DNA of 64,000 bases, from contig CAZJRS010000007.1 in NCBI GenBank assembly GCA_964548585.1, positions 1 through 64,000 of the forward strand. Direction: 5' to 3'. The notes beneath the pieces were generated by a model, which searched no databases, had not been told where the DNA came from, and worked only from the letters and a program-made list of their open reading frames with translations. Below are positions 43,298 through 51,193 of this stretch, in pieces. This DNA comes from Methanocella_A sp964548585. GTDB taxonomy: Archaea > Halobacteriota > Methanocellia > Methanocellales > Methanocellaceae. The stretch's first letter is position 1; every line of letters starts with the position of its first letter. A program made the translations under genes and the position numbers.

Positions 43298-44629
43298 ATG
43301 AAAAACAAGCTAGTCTTTGTGCTTGTCCTTTTGATGCTTCTGGCTATGGGCGTCCTGGCAGGAAGCCTCGTCTATTCGACAATCATACTCGCCTCAGTTG
43401 TCAACTGGATGCTGGCCAGGCAATGGATACCAATCGCATCGTACACACTGATAGCTATCGTCGTGATTGTCACCGTCTATTTTGCCATTCGTTTCATCCA
43501 GCAAAGCCGTACCTATGGCCTGCCAGACCGGAGTGACCAGGGCCTGTTACGGATGACGATCATCATCCCTACGCTTAACGAGGAGCGAACCATTGAGCAG
43601 TGTGTTGCCAGCATTATGAAGGCGAACTACTCTCCTGAGCGGCTGGAAGTGATCATCGCACACGAGGTCGCGCCTAAATGTAAGGATGCGACGCCTGAGA
43701 TCGCCGTTGCTCTGGCAAAAAAGTACCCGCAGGTAAAGGCAATCTCAAACGACGGGTTACACATGGGGTCGAAAGCCGGCTCTCTAAACAACTGTCTCTG
43801 CCAGGCGAAGGGCGAAATCATCGGCATCTACGACGCAGACCACTTCATTGACCCGGATGCCCTGATTCGTGCATCTGCACAGTTTGCGTCTGACCCGGCG
43901 CTCGCATGTATCGGCGGCAAGATCATGGTACGGAACATGGATTATAACCTGTTTACACTGATCACCGGAAACGAATCCACCGTTCTCAATAACTTTTCTC
44001 GCTTCATCTCGGAATTTCTGACTGGCAATCACCTGATCTACGGATCAAACGTCTTCATCAGAAAAAGCGAACTCGAGCGCATAGGCGGTTTTGACGAGTC
44101 CAGCCTGACCGAAGACTGCGATCTGGGCATGAAACTGATCAAGACGAACTGTCGTGTCCGCATCGACTACACGATAAAGAGCTATGAACAGCCTGCGCTG
44201 ACCCCGCACGACTGGTGGTACCAGCGAGTTCGCTGGACTCGGGGTAGCATGGATGTCCTGCGGAAGCACCTCAAGCAGTCGGCAAAAGCACCTCTGAACC
44301 GGAAAACCATGACTACCATAGTCCTGTATTCCCTCAGTACCGGAGGGCTACTATTCAGCATCATCCTGGTAGGCTTCCTGGGTTTCCTCCTCTATGTCAA
44401 CGTGGTACCGCCAGTGATCCTTGCCGCCTTTGCCGCACCGCTAGCCATACTGTTCGCAGCGGAATCCCTCCTGCAGATCGAGGAAGGCCGGGGCAGCATC
44501 ACTGATATCCTGCTTTCAATCTTTATCCGGCCATTGATCATCTTCGCTTATTCGCTCATCGGAGTTTACGCAGTCGTACTAGATGTGCTCGACGCCAGGC
44601 GCGACTGGGTCGAGAACCAGCGGATGTGA
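43298..44629 (+). CDS. Processive-type membrane family 2 glycosyltransferase
   Basis: The 443-residue protein has two N-terminal helices (1-66), then a GT2 domain: PTLNEERTIEQ (91-101), YDADHFIDPD (178-187), TEDCDLG (271-277) and QRVRW (309-313). Three or four helices follow at the C terminus. The set D, DxD, TED and QxxRW is that of cellulose, chitin and hyaluronan synthase-like enzymes, which polymerise sugars and pass the chain through the membrane. The substrate is unknown. It ends shortly before a redoxin gene. Confidence 0.87.
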   Translation: MKNKLVFVLVLLMLLAMGVLAGSLVYSTIILASVVNWMLARQWIPIASYTLIAIVVIVTVYFAIRFIQQSRTYGLPDRSDQGLLRMTIIIPTLNEERTIEQCVASIMKANYSPERLEVIIAHEVAPKCKDATPEIAVALAKKYPQVKAISNDGLHMGSKAGSLNNCLCQAKGEIIGIYDADHFIDPDALIRASAQFASDPALACIGGKIMVRNMDYNLFTLITGNESTVLNNFSRFISEFLTGNHLIYGSNVFIRKSELERIGGFDESSLTEDCDLGMKLIKTNCRVRIDYTIKSYEQPALTPHDWWYQRVRWTRGSMDVLRKHLKQSAKAPLNRKTMTTIVLYSLSTGGLLFSIILVGFLGFLLYVNVVPPVILAAFAAPLAILFAAESLLQIEEGRGSITDILLSIFIRPLIIFAYSLIGVYAVVLDVLDARRDWVENQRM

Positions 44630-44691
44630 CGTCATCAGGCCGCCTTTTTTATGGCGCTAAACTCATTTTCACAGGAGTCAAAAAACTAATC

Positions 44692-45210
44692 ATGTACAGG
44701 ATGCGCAACGCTGTAAACGTGAACAGCAAGGCTCCGGTTTTTAGGGGTATGGACATCCGCGGCACGGAGTTCAACACCGCAACTTACACGGGCCGGGGAA
44801 ATCTGGTCATCTTCTTCTACCGCAACAGCCAGTGCCAGACATGCAGGGAGGAACTAAAAAATCTGGCTGACAAATACCAGTATATCACAGGCCAGGATAG
44901 CGAGGTAGTGGTAATCAGTACCGATAGTATCGATGAAGTTAAGAACCTGGCTGTAGATCTGCAACTGCCCTACAAGGCCATCAGTGACCCCGAACACCGG
45001 ATCATTGACGCATATGGTGTTTTCGATACAAATACTGACACCGCCTATCCTGCGCTGTTCCTCATAGACATGAACGGCATAGTACGATACCACAAGATCA
45101 TCGAAGGGCTGGATGATCTGGTGTCTGGTGACGAGGTCGTAAACACGCTCCGGGCCATGAAGCCCGGCATGGCCTCGCACGGCGGATTTAACCCTATGCC
45201 GTCGCCTTAG
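44692..45210 (+). CDS. Peroxiredoxin/thioredoxin-fold redoxin (AhpC-TSA type)
   Basis: The 172-residue protein has YRNSQCQTCREEL, a CxxC pair at C48 and C51, inside a thioredoxin fold. VVVISTDSIDEVKNLAVDL and YPALFLIDMNGIVRYHKI follow as in AhpC/TSA and redoxin proteins. A CxxC rather than a lone peroxidatic cysteine suggests a bacterioferritin-comigratory (PrxQ-like) or thiol-reductase role. ATG 44692 starts the conserved part; AGGAG (44673-44677) is 14 bases upstream, which is long. The open frame reaches back to overlap the GT2 stop, so the two may be co-transcribed. Confidence 0.78.
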   Translation: MYRMRNAVNVNSKAPVFRGMDIRGTEFNTATYTGRGNLVIFFYRNSQCQTCREELKNLADKYQYITGQDSEVVVISTDSIDEVKNLAVDLQLPYKAISDPEHRIIDAYGVFDTNTDTAYPALFLIDMNGIVRYHKIIEGLDDLVSGDEVVNTLRAMKPGMASHGGFNPMPSP

Positions 45211-45213
45211 GCG

Positions 45214-45229
45214 GTCGCCGTTGGGCGAC
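45214..45229. terminator. Hairpin GTCGCC-GTTG-GGCGAC after the redoxin gene
   Basis: A perfect 6-bp stem four bases past the stop at 45210, followed by AAAAAG. Read on the minus strand the same stem is preceded by CTTTTT. Confidence 0.45.
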
Positions 45230-45256
45230 AAAAAGCTATGGAAAATAGGGAAATCC

Positions 45257-45272
45257 AGGCGCGGGAGCGCCT
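45257..45272 (-). terminator. Hairpin AGGCGC-GGGA-GCGCCT after the dUTPase-family gene
   Basis: The stem lies 7 bases past the minus-strand stop and is followed on that strand by GGATTTCCCTATTTTCC, a loose T-rich tract. Confidence 0.45.
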
Positions 45273-45278
45273 TGATCT

Positions 45279-45788
45279 TTAGTTTCTCATCGTGTTCTCG
45301 TTCATGTACTGGCCGCTATAGCCTTCCTGCTCCGAGTCCAGCCTCATGAATATGAGCTGTATCGCCCTGGTATCCTTTTTGATGAAGAAGCCGCTCTCGT
45401 TGTAGACTACCAGCAGCGCCTCACTCCGTCCTCGGTAGCCGGCGTCCCACACTGCAGTATGGACTGTGGCTCCCATGCGCAGCAGGCTTGAGCGGGGCCT
45501 GGCGATGGCACACATGTCCTTCGGGATAGAGACGATCTCGTTGAACACGATCTTGTAGCAGCCCTTGGGCAGAAACAGCCATCCTTCCTCGTCCCACGGC
45601 AGAGGCTGGTATACCGGGAGCTTACGATCTGCGTTATCAAACCCTATGCGTCCGGGGCCTTCAAAGGCTTCGACATGTTCGACTGACAGCTCAAAGCCGT
45701 TCACCTGTGTCTGGGCGGCTGCATTGATGGCGCCTTCTACGAGGCCCTGTTTAACGAGCTCTGAGAGCCCTGTCCTGCCTGGGATCAT
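45279..45788 (-). CDS. dUTPase/dCTP deaminase-family protein
   Basis: The 169-residue protein has ARPRSSLLRMGATVH (96-110) and TAVWDAGYRGR (111-121), matching motifs 2 and 3 of trimeric dUTPases. FFIKKDTRAIQLIF corresponds to motif 4. It should hydrolyse dUTP to dUMP, keeping uracil out of DNA and feeding dTMP synthesis. The glycine-rich C-terminal motif is partial (EGYSGQYMNENT). The alanine in DAGY is shared by both dUTPase and archaeal dCTP deaminase, so the latter is the alternative. Its ATG overlaps the end of the upstream trmO gene by 38 bases, so the two are coupled. Confidence 0.8.
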   Translation of the reverse strand: MIPGRTGLSELVKQGLVEGAINAAAQTQVNGFELSVEHVEAFEGPGRIGFDNADRKLPVYQPLPWDEEGWLFLPKGCYKIVFNEIVSIPKDMCAIARPRSSLLRMGATVHTAVWDAGYRGRSEALLVVYNESGFFIKKDTRAIQLIFMRLDSEQEGYSGQYMNENTMRN

Positions 45789-46200
45789 CCGGTTCCACTC
45801 CTTCGTCGAAAGTCCTCACGAACGGCTTGATGTCCAGCACCGGGGTGCCGTCCAGCGCGTCAAGCCCTTCGACTACCAGCCTATTGCCTTTTCGGTCTAT
45901 AAGCTTAACTACCGTGATGCCGATCGGATTGGGTCTGTACTGGCTTCTGGTGTTGAAGACGCCTGTAATCGGCCGGGATTCGTCACCCCGGGGATGGAGC
46001 TTCAATTTATAGCCATCCGCGCGGTCAAAGTAGAAGATCACCGTGATCAACTCGTTCTGCTCTATGTCCGTGAGACCCTCTGAATATTTCTCATCGATAA
46101 CGATCTCGGAGATCAGGTGCCTGAACTCGTCAGAATGCGTAGCCGGCCCGGCAGCATTTTTCACATGGCCTATCCGTGTAAATGTCATCCGGTCCATCAT
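45751..46200 (-). CDS. trmO: tRNA (N6-threonylcarbamoyladenosine37-N6)-methyltransferase TrmO
   Basis: The product of about 149 residues has FTRIGHVKN at the start, GVFNTRSQYRPNPIGIT in the middle (the RxxxRPNPIG signature) and LDALDGTPVLDIKPF near the end. All are diagnostic of the TrmO/YaeB (UPF0066) beta-barrel methyltransferases. TrmO uses S-adenosylmethionine to methylate t6A37 of some tRNAs. The start is uncertain: ATG 46200, 46197 and 46188 are all possible, and the frame extends to 46251. It is probably the first gene of a pair with the dUTPase-family gene. Confidence 0.88.
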   Translation of the reverse strand: MMDRMTFTRIGHVKNAAGPATHSDEFRHLISEIVIDEKYSEGLTDIEQNELITVIFYFDRADGYKLKLHPRGDESRPITGVFNTRSQYRPNPIGITVVKLIDRKGNRLVVEGLDALDGTPVLDIKPFVRTFDEGVEPDDPRQDRALRAR

Positions 46201-46407
46201 ATGGTAGGTTATGCCTGTAGGTATATAAACGGCAAGCCGATCAAATGCCATTTTCTGCTCTATTACTCAGGCTATGGAACTCTCACTTAATGTGTTTCTT
46301 TAACTTCTTAGTTTAACGATATAGAAATAAATGCCGGGTTAGATATAGAATCAGCCAGATATACTCATGCAACCTAAGTACCAATCATCAAATTTACCGG
46401 TGATCCT

Positions 46408-46848
46408 ATGAACGCGATAAAAGCTGGCATCCTCGCAGGTATAATTGGCATTGGGCTCCTGATTGTCGAATTTTTTTCCCTGATGTCTCTCGTAAAGGTA
46501 TTTCCGAATTCCCAGATACCCTTCATTCTGGTAATCACCGGGCTGTTGACGTTTGTCATACCGGGCGCTCTGGCAGGCATTTTTGCATCCCGCCATGTCA
46601 TGAGCACAAAGGGGGCCCTCTTGCCAGGGCTGATTGCGGGCGCAATTGTGGCTTTAGTCGAATTGCTCAGAATGGCAAGCCTCATATTCCCTGTTTTGGG
46701 CGGGCAGCATGGCATAGACCTTCTCATTGTAGCGCTCCCCGGCTTCCTCATTCAGGCACCCATCACCATAGCGCTATCCGGCCTGTGCTCGGCTCTGGCA
46801 GTTTTTTTCACCCGGGAGCTGAGCGGCGACAGAAGAAAAGAATGGTAA
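46408..46848 (+). CDS. Small four-helix membrane protein of unknown function
   Basis: I do not recognise this 146-residue protein. It has four hydrophobic helices (about 5-30, 37-62, 74-95 and 105-135), with glycine-rich GILAGIIGIG and GLIAGAIVAL segments and a basic C terminus (RELSGDRRKEW). It resembles small archaeal membrane proteins of the DUF5518-like sort, but I cannot assign a family. ATG 46408 follows GGTGATCCT. It is monocistronic, with a hairpin terminator after it. Confidence 0.6.
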   Translation: MNAIKAGILAGIIGIGLLIVEFFSLMSLVKVFPNSQIPFILVITGLLTFVIPGALAGIFASRHVMSTKGALLPGLIAGAIVALVELLRMASLIFPVLGGQHGIDLLIVALPGFLIQAPITIALSGLCSALAVFFTRELSGDRRKEW

Positions 46849-46879
46849 GAGTACTACCACGCTGGTCATACACTCTCCC

Positions 46880-46911
46880 GGCGACCCTCAGGTCGCCTGC
46901 GAGAAGTTTTT
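46880..46911 (+). terminator. Hairpin GGCGACC-CTCA-GGTCGCC with T-run
   Basis: A perfect 7-bp stem (46880-46886/46891-46897) 31 bases after the stop, followed by GAGAAGTTTTT. The same T-rich tract forms part of the next gene's TATA box. Confidence 0.55.
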
Positions 46912-46917
46912 AAATAA
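46907..46917 (+). promoter_or_regulatory. TATA box for the 4Fe-4S protein gene, probably leaderless
   Basis: TTTTTAAATAA is centred about 27 bases before ATG 46940, and no ribosome binding site is visible between them. Confidence 0.5.
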
Positions 46918-46939
46918 TTGAAAACAAACGATAACCCGT

Positions 46940-47770
46940 ATGGCGGGCAAAGGCGCTGCACCCGGGCTGAAAGGTTATGGCTTCATCGGCAAAGCTATGT
47001 ATCTGACAGCCGACCTCGGGCTGCGTTTGTCCACGCTTCCTGTCATTGGCCGAGTCGTAGATCTTATCGCATCCCGGCGCAGGCTAAAAGTTGTCACGGT
47101 GCCGGTAGGCGCTATTTTTAACCGGAGCCCTGCAGTGCTGCACATCGACGCTGCAAGGCAGCTTGTCGAAGCTTCTTCGTACATTGTCCGTACCAACACC
47201 TGCATGTGCCGGGAAAGCCAGCACTGTAAAGAATACCCTGACGATCTTGGCTGTCTCTTCCTGGGTGATGGTGCCCGGAAAATGGGCATAAACAGCAGGG
47301 TACAACCTGTTACAAAAGAGGAAGCTCTCGCTCATCTGGATCGGGCAAGCGAACTCGGCCTCATCACCAACGTAATATGGTCATCACTGGAGCTCACAGC
47401 TCTTGGCGTTGATCCCGGTCATGCGGTAGAGCTGTGTTCCTGTTGTCCGTGCTGCTGCCTCGCCTTTAAGACCAGAAACGCATCACTGGCCTTCCTCGAC
47501 GGCATTGCCGGGTTTGGTATCTCACGGGTACTAGACAAGGACGATTGCACCCGGTGCACGAACTGCGTAAACGCATGCCCATTCCGCGCTATCCGTATCG
47601 ATATGCGTGACGGGCCCATCATCGATGAGAGGCGATGCAAAGGATGCGGCAGATGCGTGGTTGTCTGCGGTCCCGCAGCTCTCAAAATCGTGCCATTCGA
47701 GTCCGTTACCAGTTCAACACCGCTGCCCGGTACACTGTACCTCGAAGAGTTCCTCGAGAAAGTTCGGTAG
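46940..47770 (+). CDS. Multi-cluster 4Fe-4S binding protein
   Basis: The 276-residue protein has two cysteine-rich parts. The N-terminal domain has NTCMCRESQHC, then GCLFLGDGARKM and LCSCCPCCCL, a pattern shared by a family of uncharacterised anaerobe proteins. The C-terminal part is a classical dicluster ferredoxin with CTRCTNCVNACP and CKGCGRCVVVC. The second cluster has only three visible cysteines in the usual spacing before GPAAL, where a proline normally follows the fourth. It is probably an electron-transfer or redox-sensing protein of the cytosol. The partner is unknown; it is monocistronic and leaderless. Confidence 0.78.
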   Translation: MAGKGAAPGLKGYGFIGKAMYLTADLGLRLSTLPVIGRVVDLIASRRRLKVVTVPVGAIFNRSPAVLHIDAARQLVEASSYIVRTNTCMCRESQHCKEYPDDLGCLFLGDGARKMGINSRVQPVTKEEALAHLDRASELGLITNVIWSSLELTALGVDPGHAVELCSCCPCCCLAFKTRNASLAFLDGIAGFGISRVLDKDDCTRCTNCVNACPFRAIRIDMRDGPIIDERRCKGCGRCVVVCGPAALKIVPFESVTSSTPLPGTLYLEEFLEKVR

Positions 47771-47784
47771 TATCGACTGTGGTC

Positions 47785-47823
47785 GATAGCATAAGCTATC
47801 AGAGATTGCATAAGCTATCAGAG
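47785..47823. repeat. Hairpin and 16-bp direct repeat between convergent genes
   Basis: GATAGC-ATAA-GCTATC forms a stem at 47785-47800. GCATAAGCTATCAGAG occurs twice (47789-47804 and 47808-47823), three bases apart. The element sits between the ends of the 4Fe-4S and aIF2-beta genes. On the minus strand it is preceded by a T-rich tract (47827-47840) right after the aIF2-beta stop, which may itself end that transcript. Confidence 0.6.
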
Positions 47824-47849
47824 CTAGAAAAAATAAAAAAGAATTCGTT

Positions 47850-48464
47850 TTACTGCTTCGAAGCAAACGCCAGGTTGCCGTCGACCTTGTTGATCTTGGC
47901 CTTGACGATCTCGCCGGTTTTGGCGTTCGGGATGAAGATCGTGAACTTGTCGACCTTTGCAATGCCGTCGCCCTTCTTACCCTGGGTTTCGATCTTGAAC
48001 TCGTAGATCTTGCCTTCTTCGATGGATGCTACGGCCTTGACCGAGGCTGTCCTGGATCTCCGCTTCTGGATCGAGCGCTGGGCGCCGCAAGCGTCGCACT
48101 TGAGTGTCGTCACGCGGTCGTACTTGACCAGCTTGGTATCCGGGCGGCCGCATTCTGCGCACCTGACGTATTCGCCGACGTATTCGTCCACAAGGGCGCT
48201 GATCTGCTCGGAGGTAAAGCGTCCCTGTAGCACCATGCGGCTACCTTCGACCTTACCTGCAGTGCCCATCTCTTTCAGCAGGAACTTGATAAAATGATCC
48301 TGATCCCGGTTCAGGGTGTCTCTGATTTCCTCGAAGTTGTCCCAGACGGTGGTCCGGCCTTCGATAAAAGTTTTCGGCTTCGGTACAATGAAGCGCTCTC
48401 CGCTGGCATTTGGATTAGGCGTCTTGGAGATCGCCCTGTTAAGTAATGAGTCGTATCCTTCCAT
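47850..48464 (-). CDS. Translation initiation factor aIF2 subunit beta with C-terminal TRAM domain
   Basis: The 204-residue protein comprises the aIF2-beta core (about 1-95) and a zinc ribbon (C102, C105, C123, C126). A TRAM domain from about 145 to the end (GKIYEFKIETQGKKGDGIAKV) follows. aIF2-beta is part of the heterotrimer that brings initiator Met-tRNA to the ribosome. A C-terminal TRAM fusion is seen in some methanogens and adds RNA-binding capacity. ATG 48464 has a promoter (TTTTAAATAC, 48501-48510) about 40 bases upstream. Confidence 0.92.
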   Translation of the reverse strand: MEGYDSLLNRAISKTPNPNASGERFIVPKPKTFIEGRTTVWDNFEEIRDTLNRDQDHFIKFLLKEMGTAGKVEGSRMVLQGRFTSEQISALVDEYVGEYVRCAECGRPDTKLVKYDRVTTLKCDACGAQRSIQKRRSRTASVKAVASIEEGKIYEFKIETQGKKGDGIAKVDKFTIFIPNAKTGEIVKAKINKVDGNLAFASKQ

Positions 48465-48500
48465 TGTTACACTCTTTGGTATGAGTAGCTTATGGGCGGG

Positions 48501-48510
48501 GTATTTAAAA
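48501..48510 (-). promoter_or_regulatory. TATA box for the aIF2-beta gene
   Basis: Minus-strand TTTTAAATAC, about 40 bases before ATG 48464. The expected leader is about 15 bases. Confidence 0.5.
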
Positions 48511-48583
48511 AGGTTTTGGTTTGAAAAAAGGTATAGGTACGCCTTTTCATGCTGTAGGCTACCCAGAAGCGTGACAGCAATAA

Positions 48584-48615
48584 CTTAAAAAAATAACTGA
48601 CGGCCCAAAGGCCGT
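48584..48615 (-). terminator. Intrinsic terminator directly after the L10e gene
   Basis: On the minus strand ACGGCC-TTTG-GGCCGT follows the stop codon immediately, then CAGTTATTTTTTTAAG with seven T in a row (48587-48593). This is the clearest terminator in the window. Confidence 0.75.
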
Positions 48616-49134
48616 TTACTTGACTAGCTCTGCGCCTTTCTCGACGACGAGCCTGTTGGGTGTGGGCAGCTTGTGGCCGGCACGCCTCATGGCTTCCTTG
48701 GCCTTGATGAAGTTTTGCGGGGTGGTCCAGATCGTGAATATGCCCTGGCCCTCGAATACACGGGCAGCCGTGCCTATTGCCTTTCCGAATGCCCTGCGCA
48801 TTCCATCCGATACTCTGTCTGCGCCTGCGCCAGTTGCCTGCTTGTTCTCTCTGAGCACCTGGTGGGGGTATACTCTTACCTTGAACCGGTAGTTTGCCTT
48901 GCCTACATCGTTCATGAGGTACCTGTTTGCAGTAATACGAGCCGCTTCCAGGGCGTCGTGCCTGATCTGGCAGGTCTCGTTAACCACAAGGGTGAGAGCG
49001 ACGGGTAATTCTTCTGTCAGGTTGCCCATGTCAAACTGGGTAACCTTGACACCCGGTACACCGCCCATGTATTCGCGCCTGGTGTAAGCCGGACCTGAGA
49101 ACTCTTTGTACATTCTTCCTGGTTTTCTCGCCAT
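48616..49134 (-). CDS. rpl10e: 50S ribosomal protein L10e (uL16 family)
   Basis: The 172-residue basic protein starts MARKPGRMYKEFSGPAY and has KFRVYP-like and NKQATGAGADRVSDGMRRAFGK segments, conserved throughout archaeal and eukaryotic L10e. It sits in the large subunit near the A-site tRNA. It is monocistronic here, with a TATA box at 49191-49200 and an intrinsic terminator right after the stop. Confidence 0.95.
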   Translation of the reverse strand: MARKPGRMYKEFSGPAYTRREYMGGVPGVKVTQFDMGNLTEELPVALTLVVNETCQIRHDALEAARITANRYLMNDVGKANYRFKVRVYPHQVLRENKQATGAGADRVSDGMRRAFGKAIGTAARVFEGQGIFTIWTTPQNFIKAKEAMRRAGHKLPTPNRLVVEKGAELVK

Positions 49135-49190
49135 AATCTGATCTCCATTGAATCTATGAGATGTAATTGCGGTCTTAAACGACCTTGGGT

Positions 49191-49200
49191 ATTATAAATG
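49191..49200 (-). promoter_or_regulatory. TATA box for the L10e gene
   Basis: Minus-strand CATTTATAAT about 60 bases before ATG 49134. The expected leader is about 36 bases and includes a GGAGAT ribosome binding site near the start codon. Confidence 0.5.
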
Positions 49201-49251
49201 TTATGGCAGATCAGGTGCCTTTAAAAATATATTAGTTAGTCACCCGATCTG

Positions 49252-50022
49252 TTAAATCTTGATCATTTCGTTCATCTGCTGCATGATATGCTTGATCCGC
49301 TCGACGGTTTCTTTGTCTCTGGTGAGTTTATCGCTCACTGAGGTGTCGAACTCCGCTTGAGCTGCCTTGAGATCCTCGGCAATCCGGGTGATCTCGCCTG
49401 TGGCGGAATCACTGATACTGCGGATGCTCTCTGTAGCAGATTCACTGATCTTTCTCATCTCTTCTACCGAGGACTGGCTGATAGTTCTGACTTCTTCTAC
49501 CGTAGAACTGCCTGTCGCCTTGATCTGGGCAGCAGACGCCTCGCTGATCTTTTGCACTTCTTCTACCGAGGCTTCGCTGATCATTCTAACGTTAACTGCT
49601 GCTGTGTCGCTGACAAGACGTATGTTCTTATCCGCAGCCTCAATCAGAGCGTTCAGCTCTGCCGTGCGAGCCTCCACGCCTGCGGTTTCCCTGGAAATCC
49701 GGTTCATGACCTCGGTATACCGCTGGTCGAACCTGGTTTCCCATTCCGAGACCCGCTTCAGGAAGTCTGCATTGCGGGCGCCAGCCTCGTCCTCCATCCG
49801 GTGGAGCTCGGCCAGCCGTTCATCAATAGCCATCACGGCGTCCGCGGCGATCTCCGAGCGATTCAGAACGTACTCGCCTGCTTTCAGCAGGCGAATCTCG
49901 TCTTCCACTATCTCGTAGTTGCCTACGTCAGCGCGCTGCTCGTACGAGTTGCTGTCACTTCGCTCCCGGTCAAGCCGGGCGATGAGTTGCCGCTCTCGGG
50001 CAATGTAGCTCTCGAATTCCAT
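49252..50022 (-). CDS. Coiled-coil protein sharing its C-terminal module with the neighbouring giant protein
   Basis: I do not recognise a family for this 256-residue protein. After a charged N-terminal 60 residues it is almost all alpha-helical coiled coil, with roughly 11-residue repeats such as VEEVRTISQSS and VEEMRKISESA (about 145-215). The end, DKETVERIKHIMQQMNEMIKI, closely matches the end of the large protein encoded just upstream (DKENTEKIKQIMKTMNELIKA). It starts ten bases after the stop of that gene, so both are in one transcription unit. There is no signal peptide or membrane helix. A structural or scaffolding partner role is inferred. Confidence 0.72.
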   Translation of the reverse strand: MEFESYIARERQLIARLDRERSDSNSYEQRADVGNYEIVEDEIRLLKAGEYVLNRSEIAADAVMAIDERLAELHRMEDEAGARNADFLKRVSEWETRFDQRYTEVMNRISRETAGVEARTAELNALIEAADKNIRLVSDTAAVNVRMISEASVEEVQKISEASAAQIKATGSSTVEEVRTISQSSVEEMRKISESATESIRSISDSATGEITRIAEDLKAAQAEFDTSVSDKLTRDKETVERIKHIMQQMNEMIKI

Positions 50023-50032
50023 GGCGACACCT

Positions 50033-51038
50033 CTAAGCCTTGATCAGCTCGTTCATTGTTTTCATGATCTGCTTGATCTTCTCGGTGTTTTCCTTGTCCG
50101 AGTCCAGTTTCTTATTAATCGAATCCTCGACTTCCTTCTGGGTACTCTTCAGCTGGGCCATGGCTTCGTCCTTGACAGATATCATGGTCATCTTACCGGT
50201 ATTAACCGTGTTGATAACCTCGTCCCGGGACTTGAACATCGACTCCAGCGTGGTATCCTTCGTGTTGTTCGCCGCAGAGATCACTACGTCTCTTGTGTCG
50301 AGGAGCTTCTTGATTGTCTCCTCTCTGGTACTCCTGATGCTGTCCAGAATTTCGTCTCTGGTCTTGGACATGGATTTTTCGGCCACGATCCGGGCGTTCT
50401 CTGTGGAAGACAGCACGATGGATTCGGTCTGCCGTAGAGAGACGATCAGTTCGTCTTTAACCTTGTACATGCCCTCCAGGGCTTCCTTCTTCTGGGTGTC
50501 TACGATGCCATGCAGGCTGTCTCTTTCCTGGCCAATCATCGCAGATATTTCGGCCTTAGCCCTGGTGATCGCCGCACCAGTCTCTTCGTTTACGCTGCCC
50601 ACGATCTTAGCGACCTCTTCCCTGGATTTTCTGGCCGAGGAATTAATTTCGGCGGTCGTCTTCAGTATTTCATCCCGGGTTGCACTGACTTCAGTGATCA
50701 CTTCATTGCGGGCGTTGTAGAGTGATTCTCTGGCCACTTCTGCAGCCTTGATCGATTCTTCGGTCGAATCCTTGACTGATCTTACTGTTTCAGCCTTCAG
50801 TCCGGACACTGACTTCAGCACGTCACTCCGGGTATCCTCCATCTGTCTGACCGCATTGTCACGCAGGCTCACTACATGCTCATTGAGGTCTGTCCTCGCG
50901 TCACTCAGGTCCTTCAGAGCAGTGCTGCTGGTTTCTTCGAGGCGTTTCGTAGCAGTGCTGCTGGTTTCCTCCATCTGTCGAACCAGTGCGGCGCGGGCAT
51001 CTTCAACCTGCTTCGTCGAGGTTGAGCTGATTGAGCTG
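50033..51038 (-). CDS. Giant coiled-coil protein, C-terminal part up to the assembly gap
   Basis: This is the downstream 335 codons of the same gene as 51139-54318. The frame is open into the gap edge at 51038. It is all predicted coiled coil with repeating units of about 11 residues, for example EETSSTATKRL and EETSSTALKDL, then SRDEVINTVNTG and related units. It ends DSDKENTEKIKQIMKTMNELIKA. An ATG at 50974 could start a separate 313-residue protein, but the sequence upstream stays in frame and repeats the last residues before the gap (STSTKQVEDARAAL), so I treat it as a continuation. There is no membrane segment. Confidence 0.75.
50984..51038. repeat. 55-bp sequence identical to the other edge of the gap (left copy)
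   Basis: The segment from CAGTGCGGCGCGGGC to ATTGAGCTG is repeated without change at 51139-51193. Both copies are in the same codon phase of the coiled-coil gene. Confidence 0.95.
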
Positions 51039-51138
51039 NNNNNNNNNNNNNNNNNNNNNNNNNNNNNNNNNNNNNNNNNNNNNNNNNNNNNNNNNNNNNN
51101 NNNNNNNNNNNNNNNNNNNNNNNNNNNNNNNNNNNNNN
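51039..51138. other. Assembly gap of exactly 100 N
   Basis: A run of 100 N is the conventional size for a gap of unknown length. Because the two flanks share an identical 55-bp sequence, the gap may be a missed overlap (true length: minus 55) or may hide further repeat units. Confidence 0.98.
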
Positions 51139-51193
51139 CAGTGCGGCGCGGGCATCTTCAACCTGCTTCGTCGAGGTTGAGCTGATTGAGCTG
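51139..51193. repeat. 55-bp sequence identical to the other edge of the gap (right copy)
   Basis: Identical to 50984-51038. Collapsing the pair removes 155 bases and joins the two coiled-coil frames without a shift. Confidence 0.95.

Noticed and set aside
50033..50974. A stand-alone 313-residue protein starting at ATG 50974
   Set aside because: The frame stays open upstream to the gap edge and repeats the residues found on the other side, so it is better explained as the end of the giant protein.
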